NCBI GenBank assembly: GCA_034414555.1
Contig: DAOUMA010000018.1
Coordinates: 1 to 61,670, forward strand
Direction of reading: 5' to 3'
DNA length: 61,670 bases
DNA from: CG2-30-46-19 sp034414555
GTDB taxonomy: Bacteria; Chloroflexota; Dehalococcoidia; GIF9; AB-539-J10
Shown piece after piece: positions 1-8,416 of this stretch. The translations under genes and the position numbers were made by a program. The notes below the pieces were generated by a model. The model was not told where the DNA came from, did no database searches, and saw only the letters and a list, made by a program, of their open reading frames with translations. Within the stretch, counting starts at the first letter, position 1. Every line of letters starts with the position of its first letter.

Positions 1-259
1 TAGTCTCTCTCTGATTCGTTATACCTATGCCAGCTATTTCATCGGGTTTGATTTCTTTGGGTAGCAAAGCACTTTTTATCACACGCTTCGTTTTCTCCCA
101 GATTTCCAACGGGTCATGCTCAACCCAACCGGGGTTCGGATAGAGCTGCTGATGTTCTTCATAGGCCGTCGAAATGACCTTTCCATCCTTACTAAATATC
201 ATGCATCTTGTGCCGGTTGTCCCCTGATCGATGGTAGCTATGTACTTCTTTTCGCTCAT
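1..259 (-). CDS. glpK: glycerol kinase, N-terminal part (cut by window edge)
   Basis: The minus strand reads MSEKKYIATIDQGTTGTRC at the start, then NPGWVEHDP and GITNQRET near the window edge. These are the N-terminal phosphate-1/ATP-binding and substrate-loop motifs of FGGY-family glycerol kinase, which phosphorylates glycerol to glycerol 3-phosphate in the cytoplasm. About 86 codons are visible; the rest lies outside the window. The gene is divergent from the glycyl radical enzyme at 492 and shares its upstream region. Its closeness to a dehydratase-type glycyl radical enzyme and a monoacylglycerol-lipase-like hydrolase suggests a glycerol/glyceride module. Another FGGY sugar kinase cannot be fully excluded from the N-terminus alone, but the WVEHDP and TNQRET motifs favour glycerol kinase. 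Confidence 0.85.
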   Translation of the reverse strand, partial: MSEKKYIATIDQGTTGTRCMIFSKDGKVISTAYEEHQQLYPNPGWVEHDPLEIWEKTKRVIKSALLPKEIKPDEIAGIGITNQRET

Positions 260-305
260 TACCACCAGATTATATCTTTATTTATCGAGTATGCTACATA
301 TTGAG

Positions 306-336
306 TCGTAAAATGCATTTATAATCTGCATTACGA
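306..336. promoter_or_regulatory. imperfect palindrome between glpK and the glycyl radical operon
   Basis: TCGTAAAATGCA (306-317) and TGCATTACGA (327-336) form an inverted repeat with two extra A residues in the left arm and a 9-nt spacer. It lies midway in the divergent intergenic region, about 50 bp upstream of the promoter at 390. It looks like a dimeric repressor or activator site serving one or both divergent transcripts. The binding protein is unknown. Confidence 0.4.
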
Positions 337-389
337 TGGTTACTATACCTGGCTTGTATACCACTTGAGCAGAATATTATAAGCTATCT

Positions 390-419
390 TTGACCTAATT
401 GACCCAAACCTACTATAAT
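390..419 (+). promoter_or_regulatory. sigma70-like promoter of the glycyl radical enzyme operon
   Basis: TTGACC (390-395) and TATAAT (414-419) are separated by 18 nt, close to the housekeeping consensus. The predicted start of transcription near 426 leaves a ~65-nt leader before the enzyme's GGAGGTGGAGG ribosome-binding region and ATG at 492. Confidence 0.6.
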
Positions 420-491
420 GCCCCAGGGCGAAATCCACAAAACGGTCATTAACAGGATTGTAATTATAGAATTAATTGGAGGTGGAGGAAA

Positions 492-2867
492 ATGGTTAAA
501 ATTTGGGAACCTTCAGAGGAACTCTCTGATAGGATAAAAAAGCTCAGGGAGGAGTATTTTTCGTTCTACGATAGAGGATATTTCCGGAACGAGGTTATAC
601 CTTTTACTACCGGCACTGAGTGGGATGAACTTTATTCGTATCATGATTGGGGAGATGTTCCAGAGTTATTTAATTACTTTGCGGGCATCAGAGACTCTTT
701 AAGATCAATGGCGATAAAGGTTAATTTACCAGAGAACTTCTGGGCTGAATCAGCTGCCACGAGAAGAGCCGTGTTTTTTAGAAAGGTCATAGAGGAGTAC
801 TTGCCTGTTAAAATATTGGATGGCGAACTCATAGTTGGCTCTCACTTCAGTACCGCACTTTCCAAATGCTTTACCAAAAAAGAAGCTAAAGCGTGGTGGA
901 AAGAAGAATCGAAGTGGCTTAAAGAAATGATGAGATTACATGGTATGGGAGTGATGAATTGTGGAGCGATTTCAGGCCATATAGTGCCGGATTACAAAAA
1001 AGTTCTGGAAAAGGGATTTAAAGGGATAAAAGAAGAAATAGAACAACAAATGGAACGACATGCTGAAAAGGGGGAAAAGGATTACTGTAACTCTATGATA
1101 ATAGCCATAGAGGGTATAAAGCGATTTGCAGAAAGATATGCCGAGGAAGCAGAGAAAATAGCCAAGGATGAGAAAAATGAACAAAGGAAGAAAGAACTTC
1201 TGGAAATAGCCAGAATTTGTAGGAAGGTACCCTGGGAGCCAGCAGAAACTTTTCATGAAGCCTTGCAATCTGTTTGGTTTACTCACATGCTGGATATGGC
1301 TGCTGAATCATATCCCGGACCAGGGTTATCTCACGGAAGATTCGATCAATATATGTATCCTTATTATAAAAAGGATATCACGGAAGGAAGATTAACAAAG
1401 GAATTTGCAAAAGAACTTCTGGAGTGTTTTTGGATAAAACACAATTATGCTTATGACTTTATGGGATTTGTGGGAGTGAAGCAAGGAATTACTTCAGGTT
1501 TTGGGCAACTTATGACCCTTGGTGGGATTACTAAAGAGGGGGAAGACGCCGTAAATGAGCTCACCTGGCTTTTGCTCGATGTTATCGATGACATGAATAT
1601 GTTAGAACCAAAACGAAATATCAGGATAAGCAAGAAAACGTCGGACAAGTTTTTAATGAGAGTTTGTGAGTCAATAAGGAAAACTCAAGGCTCTGCCTTT
1701 CTGTTAAACTTCGATGAAAATGCTATAAAGGGGTTGCTCTGGGAAGGACTCAGTGAGGAAGACGCTATTGATTATGGGGTTGTCGGGTGTCTGGAGAATA
1801 CTGCTCAGGGCAAGGATCGCAGTGGAACGGTGGATGTTAACCCAAATCTTGCCAAACCTGTTGAATTAGTTTTAAACAATGGAAGAGATATGCTTACGGG
1901 GAAGCGTGTTACTGCTAAAACAGGAAGGCCAGAGGAATTTTTATCATATGAAGAGTTCGAGGAAGCTTATTTTGAGCAACTTGACCAATGTCTAGAAAAA
2001 GCTTTGGAAAATGCCAGTAAAGCTGACGAGATAAGAGCGAAGTACGAACCAACTCCATACTTATCATCCCTGATTGAAGGATGTGCCGAAAAAGGGAAAG
2101 ACGTAAGAAATGGAGGTCCAGTATACAATTTCATCACCGTCGAAGGAGTCGGTATAGCAACCGCCGCTGATTCATTGGCTGCTGTGAAAAAGTTTGTCTA
2201 TGACGATAAACAAATCTCGATGGAAGAACTTATCGAAGCGATAAAGAATAACTTTGAAGGAAAAGAGAATTTGAGGAGAATGTTAAGCACAAAAGCGCCG
2301 AAATATGGGAATGATGATGATTATGTCGATAGTATCGCCAGGAGTATATCGCGGCATTGGACTGAAAAAGTATTTACTCATACTTCACCTTATACCGGGA
2401 GAAGATTTAGGGGGGGCTATCTCTCTTGGAACTATTTTATAGACTTTGCTCCGTTAACTGCCGCTACACCAGATGGAAGATTGAGGGGGACTTACCTGAG
2501 CAATGGAATTCAACCGGTGCAGGGAAAGGATAAGAAAGGCCCCACGGCAGTGATACGCTCTGCCGGTAAACTAGGGCTCGAGACTGCTCCAAACGGGGCA
2601 AGCCAGGTCATAGCATTTAGCTCGGCGTCTTTGAAGGATGAAGAACATTTGGAGAAGTTTGCCTCTTTACTTCGGGCGTATGGAGAAGTTGGTGGCACAG
2701 CTCTACAGATTAACATGATAGATCCGGAAACCTTAAAAGATGCCCAAAAAAAGCCAGAAGAATATGACAATCTTGTTGTTCGGGTAACTGGCTACAATGC
2801 CTATTTTACTGTTCTTGGGAAAGAGATTCAGGATGAGATAATTGCCCGGGAATCACATGCGGTGTAG
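492..2867 (+). CDS. glycyl radical enzyme, dehydratase/PflD type
   Basis: A 791-residue member of the pyruvate formate-lyase-like glycyl radical family. The glycyl radical loop RVTGYNAYF places the radical glycine at about G767, and the thiyl loop GVVGCLEN gives the catalytic Cys at C433 followed by E435. The Cys-x-Glu pair is the arrangement of glycerol/diol dehydratase, choline TMA-lyase and related C-O/C-N lyases, and it differs from the Cys-Cys of true pyruvate formate-lyase. H163 in GHIVPDY matches the conserved active-site histidine of glycerol dehydratase. The segment at 272-283 (ESYPGPGLSHGR) does not look like a standard glycerol dehydratase pocket, so the substrate is open. It is oxygen-sensitive by family. 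The activase follows 5 nt downstream. Confidence 0.9.
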   Translation: MVKIWEPSEELSDRIKKLREEYFSFYDRGYFRNEVIPFTTGTEWDELYSYHDWGDVPELFNYFAGIRDSLRSMAIKVNLPENFWAESAATRRAVFFRKVIEEYLPVKILDGELIVGSHFSTALSKCFTKKEAKAWWKEESKWLKEMMRLHGMGVMNCGAISGHIVPDYKKVLEKGFKGIKEEIEQQMERHAEKGEKDYCNSMIIAIEGIKRFAERYAEEAEKIAKDEKNEQRKKELLEIARICRKVPWEPAETFHEALQSVWFTHMLDMAAESYPGPGLSHGRFDQYMYPYYKKDITEGRLTKEFAKELLECFWIKHNYAYDFMGFVGVKQGITSGFGQLMTLGGITKEGEDAVNELTWLLLDVIDDMNMLEPKRNIRISKKTSDKFLMRVCESIRKTQGSAFLLNFDENAIKGLLWEGLSEEDAIDYGVVGCLENTAQGKDRSGTVDVNPNLAKPVELVLNNGRDMLTGKRVTAKTGRPEEFLSYEEFEEAYFEQLDQCLEKALENASKADEIRAKYEPTPYLSSLIEGCAEKGKDVRNGGPVYNFITVEGVGIATAADSLAAVKKFVYDDKQISMEELIEAIKNNFEGKENLRRMLSTKAPKYGNDDDYVDSIARSISRHWTEKVFTHTSPYTGRRFRGGYLSWNYFIDFAPLTAATPDGRLRGTYLSNGIQPVQGKDKKGPTAVIRSAGKLGLETAPNGASQVIAFSSASLKDEEHLEKFASLLRAYGEVGGTALQINMIDPETLKDAQKKPEEYDNLVVRVTGYNAYFTVLGKEIQDEIIARESHAV

Positions 2868-2872
2868 AGCTC

Positions 2873-3871
2873 ATGTTAAAAACGCCTTTTGGTGAAAAAG
2901 AATTTGAGCGGAGCGGGGATTTCATAAGCAAAGCAAAAAAGGTAGACGGAATAATTTTTAATATCCAGAGATATTCCACGGAAGATGGCCCGGGAATTAG
3001 GACGACTGTTTTCATGAAGGGATGTCTATTGAGATGCTCATGGTGTCAGAATCCAGAAGGATTGAGCAAGGAGCCAGATCTCGTATGGTATCAAACAAGG
3101 TGTATTGCTGCTCTTGAGTGTGTAAAGGTATGCCAGGAAGAGGCGTTGAAGTTGACTGAAGAGGGTATGAGCATAGACCGAGAAAAATGCACCAGGTGTA
3201 GCGAGTGCGTAAAGGCATGTCCAGCAGGCGCTCTGGAGCTTATCGGAAAAAGATATAACACGGAAGAACTTTTGGATGAAGTCTTAAGGGACAGGGCATT
3301 TTATGAGAAGTCAAACGGGGGTGTAACCTTTGGTGGTGGTGAACCAATGTTGCAAGTGGATTTTCTTGAAGATATCCTGCCCAAACTCAAGGAGACAAAT
3401 ATACATGTTGCCATAGATACTTGTGGTGCTGTGCCCTGGAGATATTTTGAGCGGATAATAGATTATGTTGATCTATTTTTATTTGACTTGAAACTTTTGG
3501 ATGAACAAAAATTTAGGAAATATACCGGGGGGAACAGCGGTTTAGTAACCGATAACGCGAGGCAGATTTCTTCTCGTAAGATTCCAATGTGGATAAGGAC
3601 GCCTATAATACCGGGGTATACCGATGACGAAGAAAATATTAGAAGTATTTCAGAGTTTATAGTAAGAAATCTTCCCACTGCACAGAGATATGATCTACTT
3701 TCTTTCAATAATATGGGCAAGTCGAAATATGAACGATTGGGTATGAATTGGGAACTGAAAGATGTACCTCTAATTGAAAAAGGGGATATGGAAGAATTTA
3801 AGAAAATTGCTGAGGGTACCGGACTTGGTAATGTAAGGTGGTCTGGCCCTACGAGAATAGGAGGTGAGTGA
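2873..3871 (+). CDS. glycyl radical enzyme activase (radical SAM)
   Basis: A 332-residue activating enzyme that would install the glycyl radical on the preceding protein using S-adenosylmethionine. The radical SAM cluster motif GCLLRCSWC (C-x3-C-x2-C) lies at about residues 51-59, and GGVTFGGGEPMLQ is the usual SAM-binding GGE segment. Between them are two ferredoxin-like clusters (CIAALECVKVC and CTRCSECVKAC), typical of activases for dehydratase-class enzymes rather than PflA, which lacks them. The gene starts 5 nt after the enzyme stop with only a weak ribosome site, so translational coupling is likely. The N-terminal ~25 residues before the radical SAM domain are a variable extension. Confidence 0.92.
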   Translation: MLKTPFGEKEFERSGDFISKAKKVDGIIFNIQRYSTEDGPGIRTTVFMKGCLLRCSWCQNPEGLSKEPDLVWYQTRCIAALECVKVCQEEALKLTEEGMSIDREKCTRCSECVKACPAGALELIGKRYNTEELLDEVLRDRAFYEKSNGGVTFGGGEPMLQVDFLEDILPKLKETNIHVAIDTCGAVPWRYFERIIDYVDLFLFDLKLLDEQKFRKYTGGNSGLVTDNARQISSRKIPMWIRTPIIPGYTDDEENIRSISEFIVRNLPTAQRYDLLSFNNMGKSKYERLGMNWELKDVPLIEKGDMEEFKKIAEGTGLGNVRWSGPTRIGGE

Positions 3872-3873
3872 GA

Positions 3874-4659
3874 ATGTTATCTCCTGACGCTATGGAATAT
3901 TTCAATACACTGATGGTGGGTAAATTCCTCGCCACGCAAAGCAAAAACGAGAAGGTAAATGTCGTGTTTATCGCTACTATGAAAGCCCATGATGACCGGA
4001 CTCTAATTTTTGGAAACATGATGCTGAGAAAAAGCCTTAAGAATCTGGAAGATGATAACAGAGTTTCAGCATGTGTTGTCACTCCAAGCTTGAAGTCTTA
4101 TGAGGTAAAAGGGAAATTCAAAGGGTTTGAGAGAAGTGGGAAATATTTCGAAGAGGTCTCGAACATACCTGTGATCCGGTATATTGCATACGGTGCGTTG
4201 AGATCTGTGGGGATAATTGAAGTAGAGGATATTTGTATTCCCCTGAAAAGCCCCATTCTGGGGTTAATTTCTGGCATAGCAGCCACTCATATTTCATCCC
4301 AAAAAGCATTGCCAGCGGGGAAAATGCCCCCAAACGTTATGGAAAAATTTGAGAGATTAAAAGCCATTAAAGTAATTGCCGCCAAGGAAGATGGATATCC
4401 CAAGGTCATTCCTGTCCTCTGTATGAAGGCAGTAGACCCAAATACACTCATCTTCAGTTGTGGAAGTTCACCGAATTTACTTTATCTCAAAGATGGGCAA
4501 TACGTGGCAGCTTCTGTTCTTACAATGGACGCAATATCTTACCAGGTAAAGGGGATATTTGAGGGATTTAAGAGGTCTGGACCGGCTAAGATTGGAAGGA
4601 TTAGTGTTGAGGAGGTTTATTCTTCTACGCCACCGCGACCCGGAGAAAGAATCGCATAA
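3874..4659 (+). CDS. tandem pyridoxamine-phosphate-oxidase-like (FMN split-barrel) protein
   Basis: About 261 residues made of two similar halves, each with the pattern of an FMN-binding split barrel: the first half contains VNVVFIATMKAHDDRTLIF and YEVKGKFKGFERSG, the second YPKVIPVLCMKAVDPNTLIF and YQVKGIFEGFKRSG. The repeated VKG-F-GF-RSG signature shows internal duplication. I chose the ATG at 3874 because AGGAGGTG sits 7 nt upstream; an earlier GTG at 3868 overlaps that site. It follows the activase by 2 nt, so it belongs to the same operon. A flavin or heme-linked redox role in the glycyl radical pathway is possible, but no specific function can be assigned. Confidence 0.7.
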   Translation: MLSPDAMEYFNTLMVGKFLATQSKNEKVNVVFIATMKAHDDRTLIFGNMMLRKSLKNLEDDNRVSACVVTPSLKSYEVKGKFKGFERSGKYFEEVSNIPVIRYIAYGALRSVGIIEVEDICIPLKSPILGLISGIAATHISSQKALPAGKMPPNVMEKFERLKAIKVIAAKEDGYPKVIPVLCMKAVDPNTLIFSCGSSPNLLYLKDGQYVAASVLTMDAISYQVKGIFEGFKRSGPAKIGRISVEEVYSSTPPRPGERIA

Positions 4660-4704
4660 ATCCATCTTATTAATGTGCCATTCCAGATGGGGGCGGGAGC
4701 TAAC

Positions 4705-5586
4705 TTAAATCCTCGGAAGGAGCCAGCCGTCGACATCATTGAAAAACCTCTCTTTTCCACCGTGAAACCATTCTGGCTCGTTGAAGATTTCATGATAGAA
4801 GCCTTCGTAGATTATGAGTTTTTTATCCTCTTCCTTAACTTTATTATAGAAATCTACGGTAGCATTCGGTTCTACCAATGTATCTTCGCTTCCCTGTAGG
4901 AACAAACATGGGACTTTCAACTCATGAGCATGGTCTTGCAACCAGATTATATTCTTACCGGCTTCAAATGCGAATCTCACTTTCATGGACTCATGACAAA
5001 CTAAAGGATCGTCTGCATATGCTTTGGTATTCTCTTCATCATGGTTCAAATGCTTTGGGTCTATTGGCTCTGCTCCGGGCGTGGCTGTGTCGGGCGATTC
5101 CTTTGCCAATGTAGCTATCGAGGGAATTACTTCCCTCAGCAACTCGAGCGGCATCTCCCTTTGACCTAGAGCAGGGCCAGAAACGAAGAGCGCCTCTATG
5201 TCTTCTGGATGGACAAGAGCATATTTCAGGGCTATTTCGCCACCTAAGCTGTGCCCTTGCATGAAATATCTGTTTTTCCCCTCCCTTTTCTTAACTATGC
5301 CAATAAATTTATGTAAATCCGCAATGAAGTAATCGAAATCCTCTACGTTCCATCTTGGTCCTGTTGACCTTCCGTGCCCCCGATGTTCAATGGCATAACA
5401 ACTTATGCCGTGTTGGCAGAAATGCCTGGCAACGTGATCGTATCTATCCGTATGCTCACCAAATCCGTGTACTATTATTAGAATTGCTTTGGGTTTTTCC
5501 ACTTTCCAATATTGGTAATAAAGGCGGGCATTTTCGCACCCTGTGAAAGAACCATGCTCTCTTGCTATTTCCCTTGATTTTGCCAT
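4705..5586 (-). CDS. alpha/beta hydrolase, monoacylglycerol lipase / lysophospholipase family
   Basis: A 293-residue serine hydrolase. It has HGFGEHTDRYDHVA (oxyanion HG), EHRGHGRSTG, the nucleophile elbow MQGHSLGGEIAL, the acid GSEDTLVEP and the histidine in YEGFYHEIFNEPE. This is the standard order of monoacylglycerol lipase and PldB-like enzymes, which release glycerol and fatty acid from monoglycerides. No signal peptide is seen, so it is cytosolic. An AGGAGGTAAAG site precedes the ATG at 5586. It is convergent with the glycyl radical operon and separated by only 45 nt. Its neighbours (glycerol kinase, dehydratase-type glycyl radical enzyme) make a glyceride-to-glycerol role plausible; this is inferred. 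Confidence 0.85.
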   Translation of the reverse strand: MAKSREIAREHGSFTGCENARLYYQYWKVEKPKAILIIVHGFGEHTDRYDHVARHFCQHGISCYAIEHRGHGRSTGPRWNVEDFDYFIADLHKFIGIVKKREGKNRYFMQGHSLGGEIALKYALVHPEDIEALFVSGPALGQREMPLELLREVIPSIATLAKESPDTATPGAEPIDPKHLNHDEENTKAYADDPLVCHESMKVRFAFEAGKNIIWLQDHAHELKVPCLFLQGSEDTLVEPNATVDFYNKVKEEDKKLIIYEGFYHEIFNEPEWFHGGKERFFNDVDGWLLPRI

Positions 5587-5714
5587 TTCTTTACCTCCTA
5601 ATTTTTCAATGTCAATATTACACTACTCCCGAAGGTAAATAAAAGCCACAAGGGGTGTAGTTTTTGCGGTATCCATTTTTGGCTTTGCTCCGGGCAAGCC
5701 CTCCCACACCACAC

Positions 5715-5856
5715 GTCGTTGCGAGCCGAAGGCATGGCAATCTCACAGAAATCCCCTCCCTCTATCTTCCTCCCGCCATATTTGCCCGGGAGTACCAGCA
5801 ACGAGATTGCTTTGGCGAGTTCTCTCGCTTCGCTCGGGACAAACCTCACAATGACA
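5715..5856. repeat. dispersed palindromic repeat, family B
   Basis: The stretch runs from GTCGTTGCGAG-like sequence through GGCAATCTC, then GAGATTGCTTTGGCGAG, and ends in CTCACAATGACAG. Its ends are imperfect inverted copies of the TGTCATTGCGAG ends seen at 20265-20333, with copies or parts also near 22361 and 42226. It fills the gap between the divergent hydrolase and ECF genes. An open frame crosses it from 5664, but that is repeat read-through rather than protein. Confidence 0.6.
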
Positions 5857-5960
5857 GAAAGGGGAAGCTGATGTGTCGCTATCATATGAATGAGTACATA
5901 ACCTTTACTATCTATCTGCTCCAGGATATAATCTCCATGTATTCACGGGGAGGTTTTAAC

Positions 5961-6551
5961 GTGAACGGTCAGACCGAAATGCCAACAGCTTCAACTGGAA
6001 TTCCTTTTCGAGCATTAGAGTTTAGAGATGTGCGCCTCTATATTTTCAGCGCCGCCTTTATTTCTTTAGATGTGCTGGTGCCGTGGCTGACTCATTATTT
6101 TGGTGGAGTCCAGGCTGGCAGCATTTTTCTGCCTATGTTCTTCTTTATACTCTTAGCCGGCTTATTGGGTGGCTGGCGAGGTGGCTTGCTGGTGGGACTA
6201 TTCACTCCCCTGGTTAGCTTCGGGGTTTCCGGAATGCCCCTGCTGACAATCTTGCCTCAGATAACTATAGAATGCCTCTTCTACGGTTTAATTGCTGGTC
6301 TATTACGCGGTAAATTTCATCTCAAGGTAATATGGGCATTAATTGGGGCGATGATTGCAGGGCGAGTGGCTAGATTGGGTTTTGTAACTGCAGTCTTTCT
6401 TCTCTATGGAGGAGATGTTTCTCCTCTTGCCTATATGTGGTCCGTGGTTTTGCAGGGCTTGCCCGGAATTGCCATTCAATTAGCCCTAATTCCCCTAATA
6501 ATGAGAATAGTCGAGAAATGGTACCAGAAGAGAGTTTATGAACGATGCTAA
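5961..6551 (+). CDS. ECF-transporter S-component-like membrane protein
   Basis: About 196 residues with five or six hydrophobic segments. The pattern FMPMFFFILLAGLLGG-like, then GGLLVGLFTPLVSFGVSGMP and LIAGLLRGKFH, resembles substrate-binding (S) subunits of energy-coupling-factor vitamin transporters. I chose GTG 5961 because GGGGAGG lies 7 nt upstream and the open frame before it is repeat sequence. No EcfT or EcfA genes are nearby, so it would have to share a module encoded elsewhere. It overlaps the DUF1893 gene by 14 nt. The ligand cannot be told from sequence. Confidence 0.65.
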   Translation: MNGQTEMPTASTGIPFRALEFRDVRLYIFSAAFISLDVLVPWLTHYFGGVQAGSIFLPMFFFILLAGLLGGWRGGLLVGLFTPLVSFGVSGMPLLTILPQITIECLFYGLIAGLLRGKFHLKVIWALIGAMIAGRVARLGFVTAVFLLYGGDVSPLAYMWSVVLQGLPGIAIQLALIPLIMRIVEKWYQKRVYERC

Positions 6552-6984
6552 CTTAACAGGCCATTTATTTCACTATTTTCGGTCAAGCAAGGATAGATTG
6601 CGTGTTTATCATGGGGCTGAGCTGATTTTCAGTTCTAAAGACGATGGGCTGGCACCACTAGTTGATTATGTCATTAAGTTTGTCCCTGGGGCCGGGGAGG
6701 TGCTTGTTTTTGACCGGGTAGTTGGTAATGCCGCCGCACTGCTGTTAAAGTTAGCCCTTTGCACTGAGGTATGGAGCTCATTAGGTAGCGAACGAGCTGC
6801 TCAGACCCTAGGCAACTTCGGCATTGGGTATCATTTTGTGAGCGAGGTTCCGTACATTTTGAACAGGCAGAGCAGCGATATTTGTCCTTTTGAGAAGCTA
6901 TCGATGGGCAAAACCCCGGATGAGTTTTATGACACAATTAAGGCTCTGTATCAAGCCAATTTAGGACTGAATCGAGAGCGGTAA
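6538..6984 (+). CDS. DUF1893 family protein
   Basis: A 148-residue protein with the DUF1893 pattern: LIFSSKDDGLAPLVDY, then VFDRVVGNAAALLLKL, FGIGYHFVSEVPYILNR and CPFEKLSMG. The VGNAAALL and VPYILNR...CP-EK motifs are the family's hallmarks. The function of the family is not established; it has no signal peptide or membrane segment. It overlaps the end of the S-component gene by 14 nt, which suggests coupled translation and a shared process, perhaps uptake or use of the same small molecule. That link is inferred from context only. Confidence 0.75.
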   Translation: MNDANLTGHLFHYFRSSKDRLRVYHGAELIFSSKDDGLAPLVDYVIKFVPGAGEVLVFDRVVGNAAALLLKLALCTEVWSSLGSERAAQTLGNFGIGYHFVSEVPYILNRQSSDICPFEKLSMGKTPDEFYDTIKALYQANLGLNRER

Positions 6985-7015
6985 TACTCTAAACTGCCTC
7001 GGTTCTAAGGCTACA

Positions 7016-7732
7016 TTATACATAGAGCTTGTTGGTTGATTCGATAACTGGAGGGTCTTCTACGTCCATGACATGGACAATGTCCTTATACATCCCTTTC
7101 TTCATCGCCCTAATTATCTCCCTCCTCTTGTTGAGACCTTTGGCAAAGGTAAGGACCTTGCTCATCAAGTCATTGATATGGCACGCCTTCATAACGATGT
7201 GATGCTCTTCACACTCGTAAGCGGTGAGACGTTTCCCGGTGTACTTCATCTCCACAAACTTATACAACGGGATTGCCTTTTCCGCGAGTGCTATCATCCC
7301 GGGAAGAAAAGGTATGCCAAGGTCTACCTCAGGGAAACAGAAGAACCCTCTATCAGAGCGCATAAATCGGAAGTCGAATGCACAGCATAAAATTGCTCCG
7401 CCAGCAAATGCATGGCCTGTTATAGCAGCAATGGTGGGCATGGGATAGATAAGCAATCTCTTGAAAAGGCTGTTCATGGTATAGAGAAACTTCTTTGCGG
7501 TATCCGCGTCATTTTTCTGGATAAGAGGGATAAGCCAATCGAGGTCAATACCATTGGAGAAGATCTTTTCATGGGATGACCTTACCACAAGTGCATTCGC
7601 ATTGGTATCGTTCTCTATTGTATCTAAAACAGAAAGAAACTCATCCAGAAATGCCAGGTTAAATCGGTTTTCCCCGCTATTCATAGTAACAACAGCCACA
7701 TTTTCATCCAATTCATATTCTATCAGCGCCAT
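7016..7732 (-). CDS. enoyl-CoA hydratase/isomerase family protein
   Basis: A 238-residue crotonase-fold protein. It shows VVTMNSGENRFNLAFLDEF at the start, the CoA-oxyanion region ITGHAFAGGAILCCAFDFRFM, and FPEVDLGIPFLPGM with the Glu often used as catalytic acid/base in delta3,delta2-enoyl-CoA isomerases. Length is slightly short of typical hydratases (~260) and closer to peroxisomal-type isomerases. An AAGGGGGAT ribosome site precedes the ATG at 7732. It stands alone on the minus strand and is convergent with DUF1893. It likely acts in fatty or branched acyl-CoA oxidation alongside the acyl-CoA dehydrogenases in this window; hydratase versus isomerase is unresolved. Confidence 0.85.
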   Translation of the reverse strand: MALIEYELDENVAVVTMNSGENRFNLAFLDEFLSVLDTIENDTNANALVVRSSHEKIFSNGIDLDWLIPLIQKNDADTAKKFLYTMNSLFKRLLIYPMPTIAAITGHAFAGGAILCCAFDFRFMRSDRGFFCFPEVDLGIPFLPGMIALAEKAIPLYKFVEMKYTGKRLTAYECEEHHIVMKACHINDLMSKVLTFAKGLNKRREIIRAMKKGMYKDIVHVMDVEDPPVIESTNKLYV

Positions 7733-7851
7733 GTTGATATCCCCCTTATGCCTAAAAATTTCTATTGATTTCTATTCACGAGACTGCCAAATTATACATT
7801 CCATGGGTTCTAGTAGCCAAGCTTGAAGATAACTGGCAACAATCTCTTCGG

Positions 7852-8109
7852 CTATTTACCATACTTTAGCTTGGCGTATAACATAGCACACATCATTGCC
7901 GTCGCTATGGCATTCCACAAGATTACCGGCGGTAAGTTCAGTAAAATTCCATAGGCAAGCCAGGAAGCAAGTCCCACTAGGAAGAGTAATGTGAAGGACA
8001 GGCTTATCTCGCGGGCGCTCTTGAGTTTAAACAGACGCCATACTTGGGGGACGAATCCTACATTTATCAAAGCCCCGGCGATGAAACCTAAAAGTTCTTT
8101 CCAAATCAC
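7852..8109 (-). CDS. SemiSWEET / PQ-loop small membrane protein
   Basis: About 85 residues with three transmembrane helices: a first helix with FIAGALINVGFVPQVWRLF (the PQ motif), a second after SAREISLSFTLLFLVGLA, and a third in WNAIATAMMCAMLYAKL. This is the layout of bacterial SemiSWEET sugar transporters, which work as dimers. I set the start at the GTG whose first base is 8109 because AGGAGGTGCAGC lies just upstream; the frame is open further to 8157 but lacks a ribosome site there. The substrate is not predictable, and the related PQ-loop lysosomal cystine-type families are the only serious alternative. Confidence 0.8.
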   Translation of the reverse strand: MIWKELLGFIAGALINVGFVPQVWRLFKLKSAREISLSFTLLFLVGLASWLAYGILLNLPPVILWNAIATAMMCAMLYAKLKYGK

Positions 8110-8416
8110 GCTGCACCTCCTATCTTCTAGATGGACTTCTTGTGCCAAATTTGTCATTACTTTCCCAGTATGACCTGGCGCAGGCTATTATACTATGTTA
8201 TGAATGTGCAGGGTGTCGTTGCGCCATGATGTGGATGGCTTGTGGAGGATAACTAATGTGAGGCATTTTATATGGTGGTTTCTACACCTGAACCAGGATG
8301 TAATGCAGCAAAACAGTCCATGGGTCCTGGTGGATAAGCAAAGTATTGCCAGGGTGTGGAAACAAGTTGCATAATGACTCTTGGTTTGAGTCATAAATTT
8401 CGATACCGAGGTGATT
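8110..8416. other. gene-free stretch between SemiSWEET and the Ntn hydrolase
   Basis: About 300 nt with no gene I can recognise. One 57-codon plus-strand frame (8204-8374) has no ribosome site and no resemblance I recognise. Stops in all frames before 8411 show that an alpha-chain for the downstream Ntn hydrolase is not encoded here. Confidence 0.5.

Noticed and set aside
5664..5960. 99-codon extension upstream of the ECF S component
   Set aside because: The sequence is a dispersed repeat; a good ribosome site and GTG at 5961 mark the true start.
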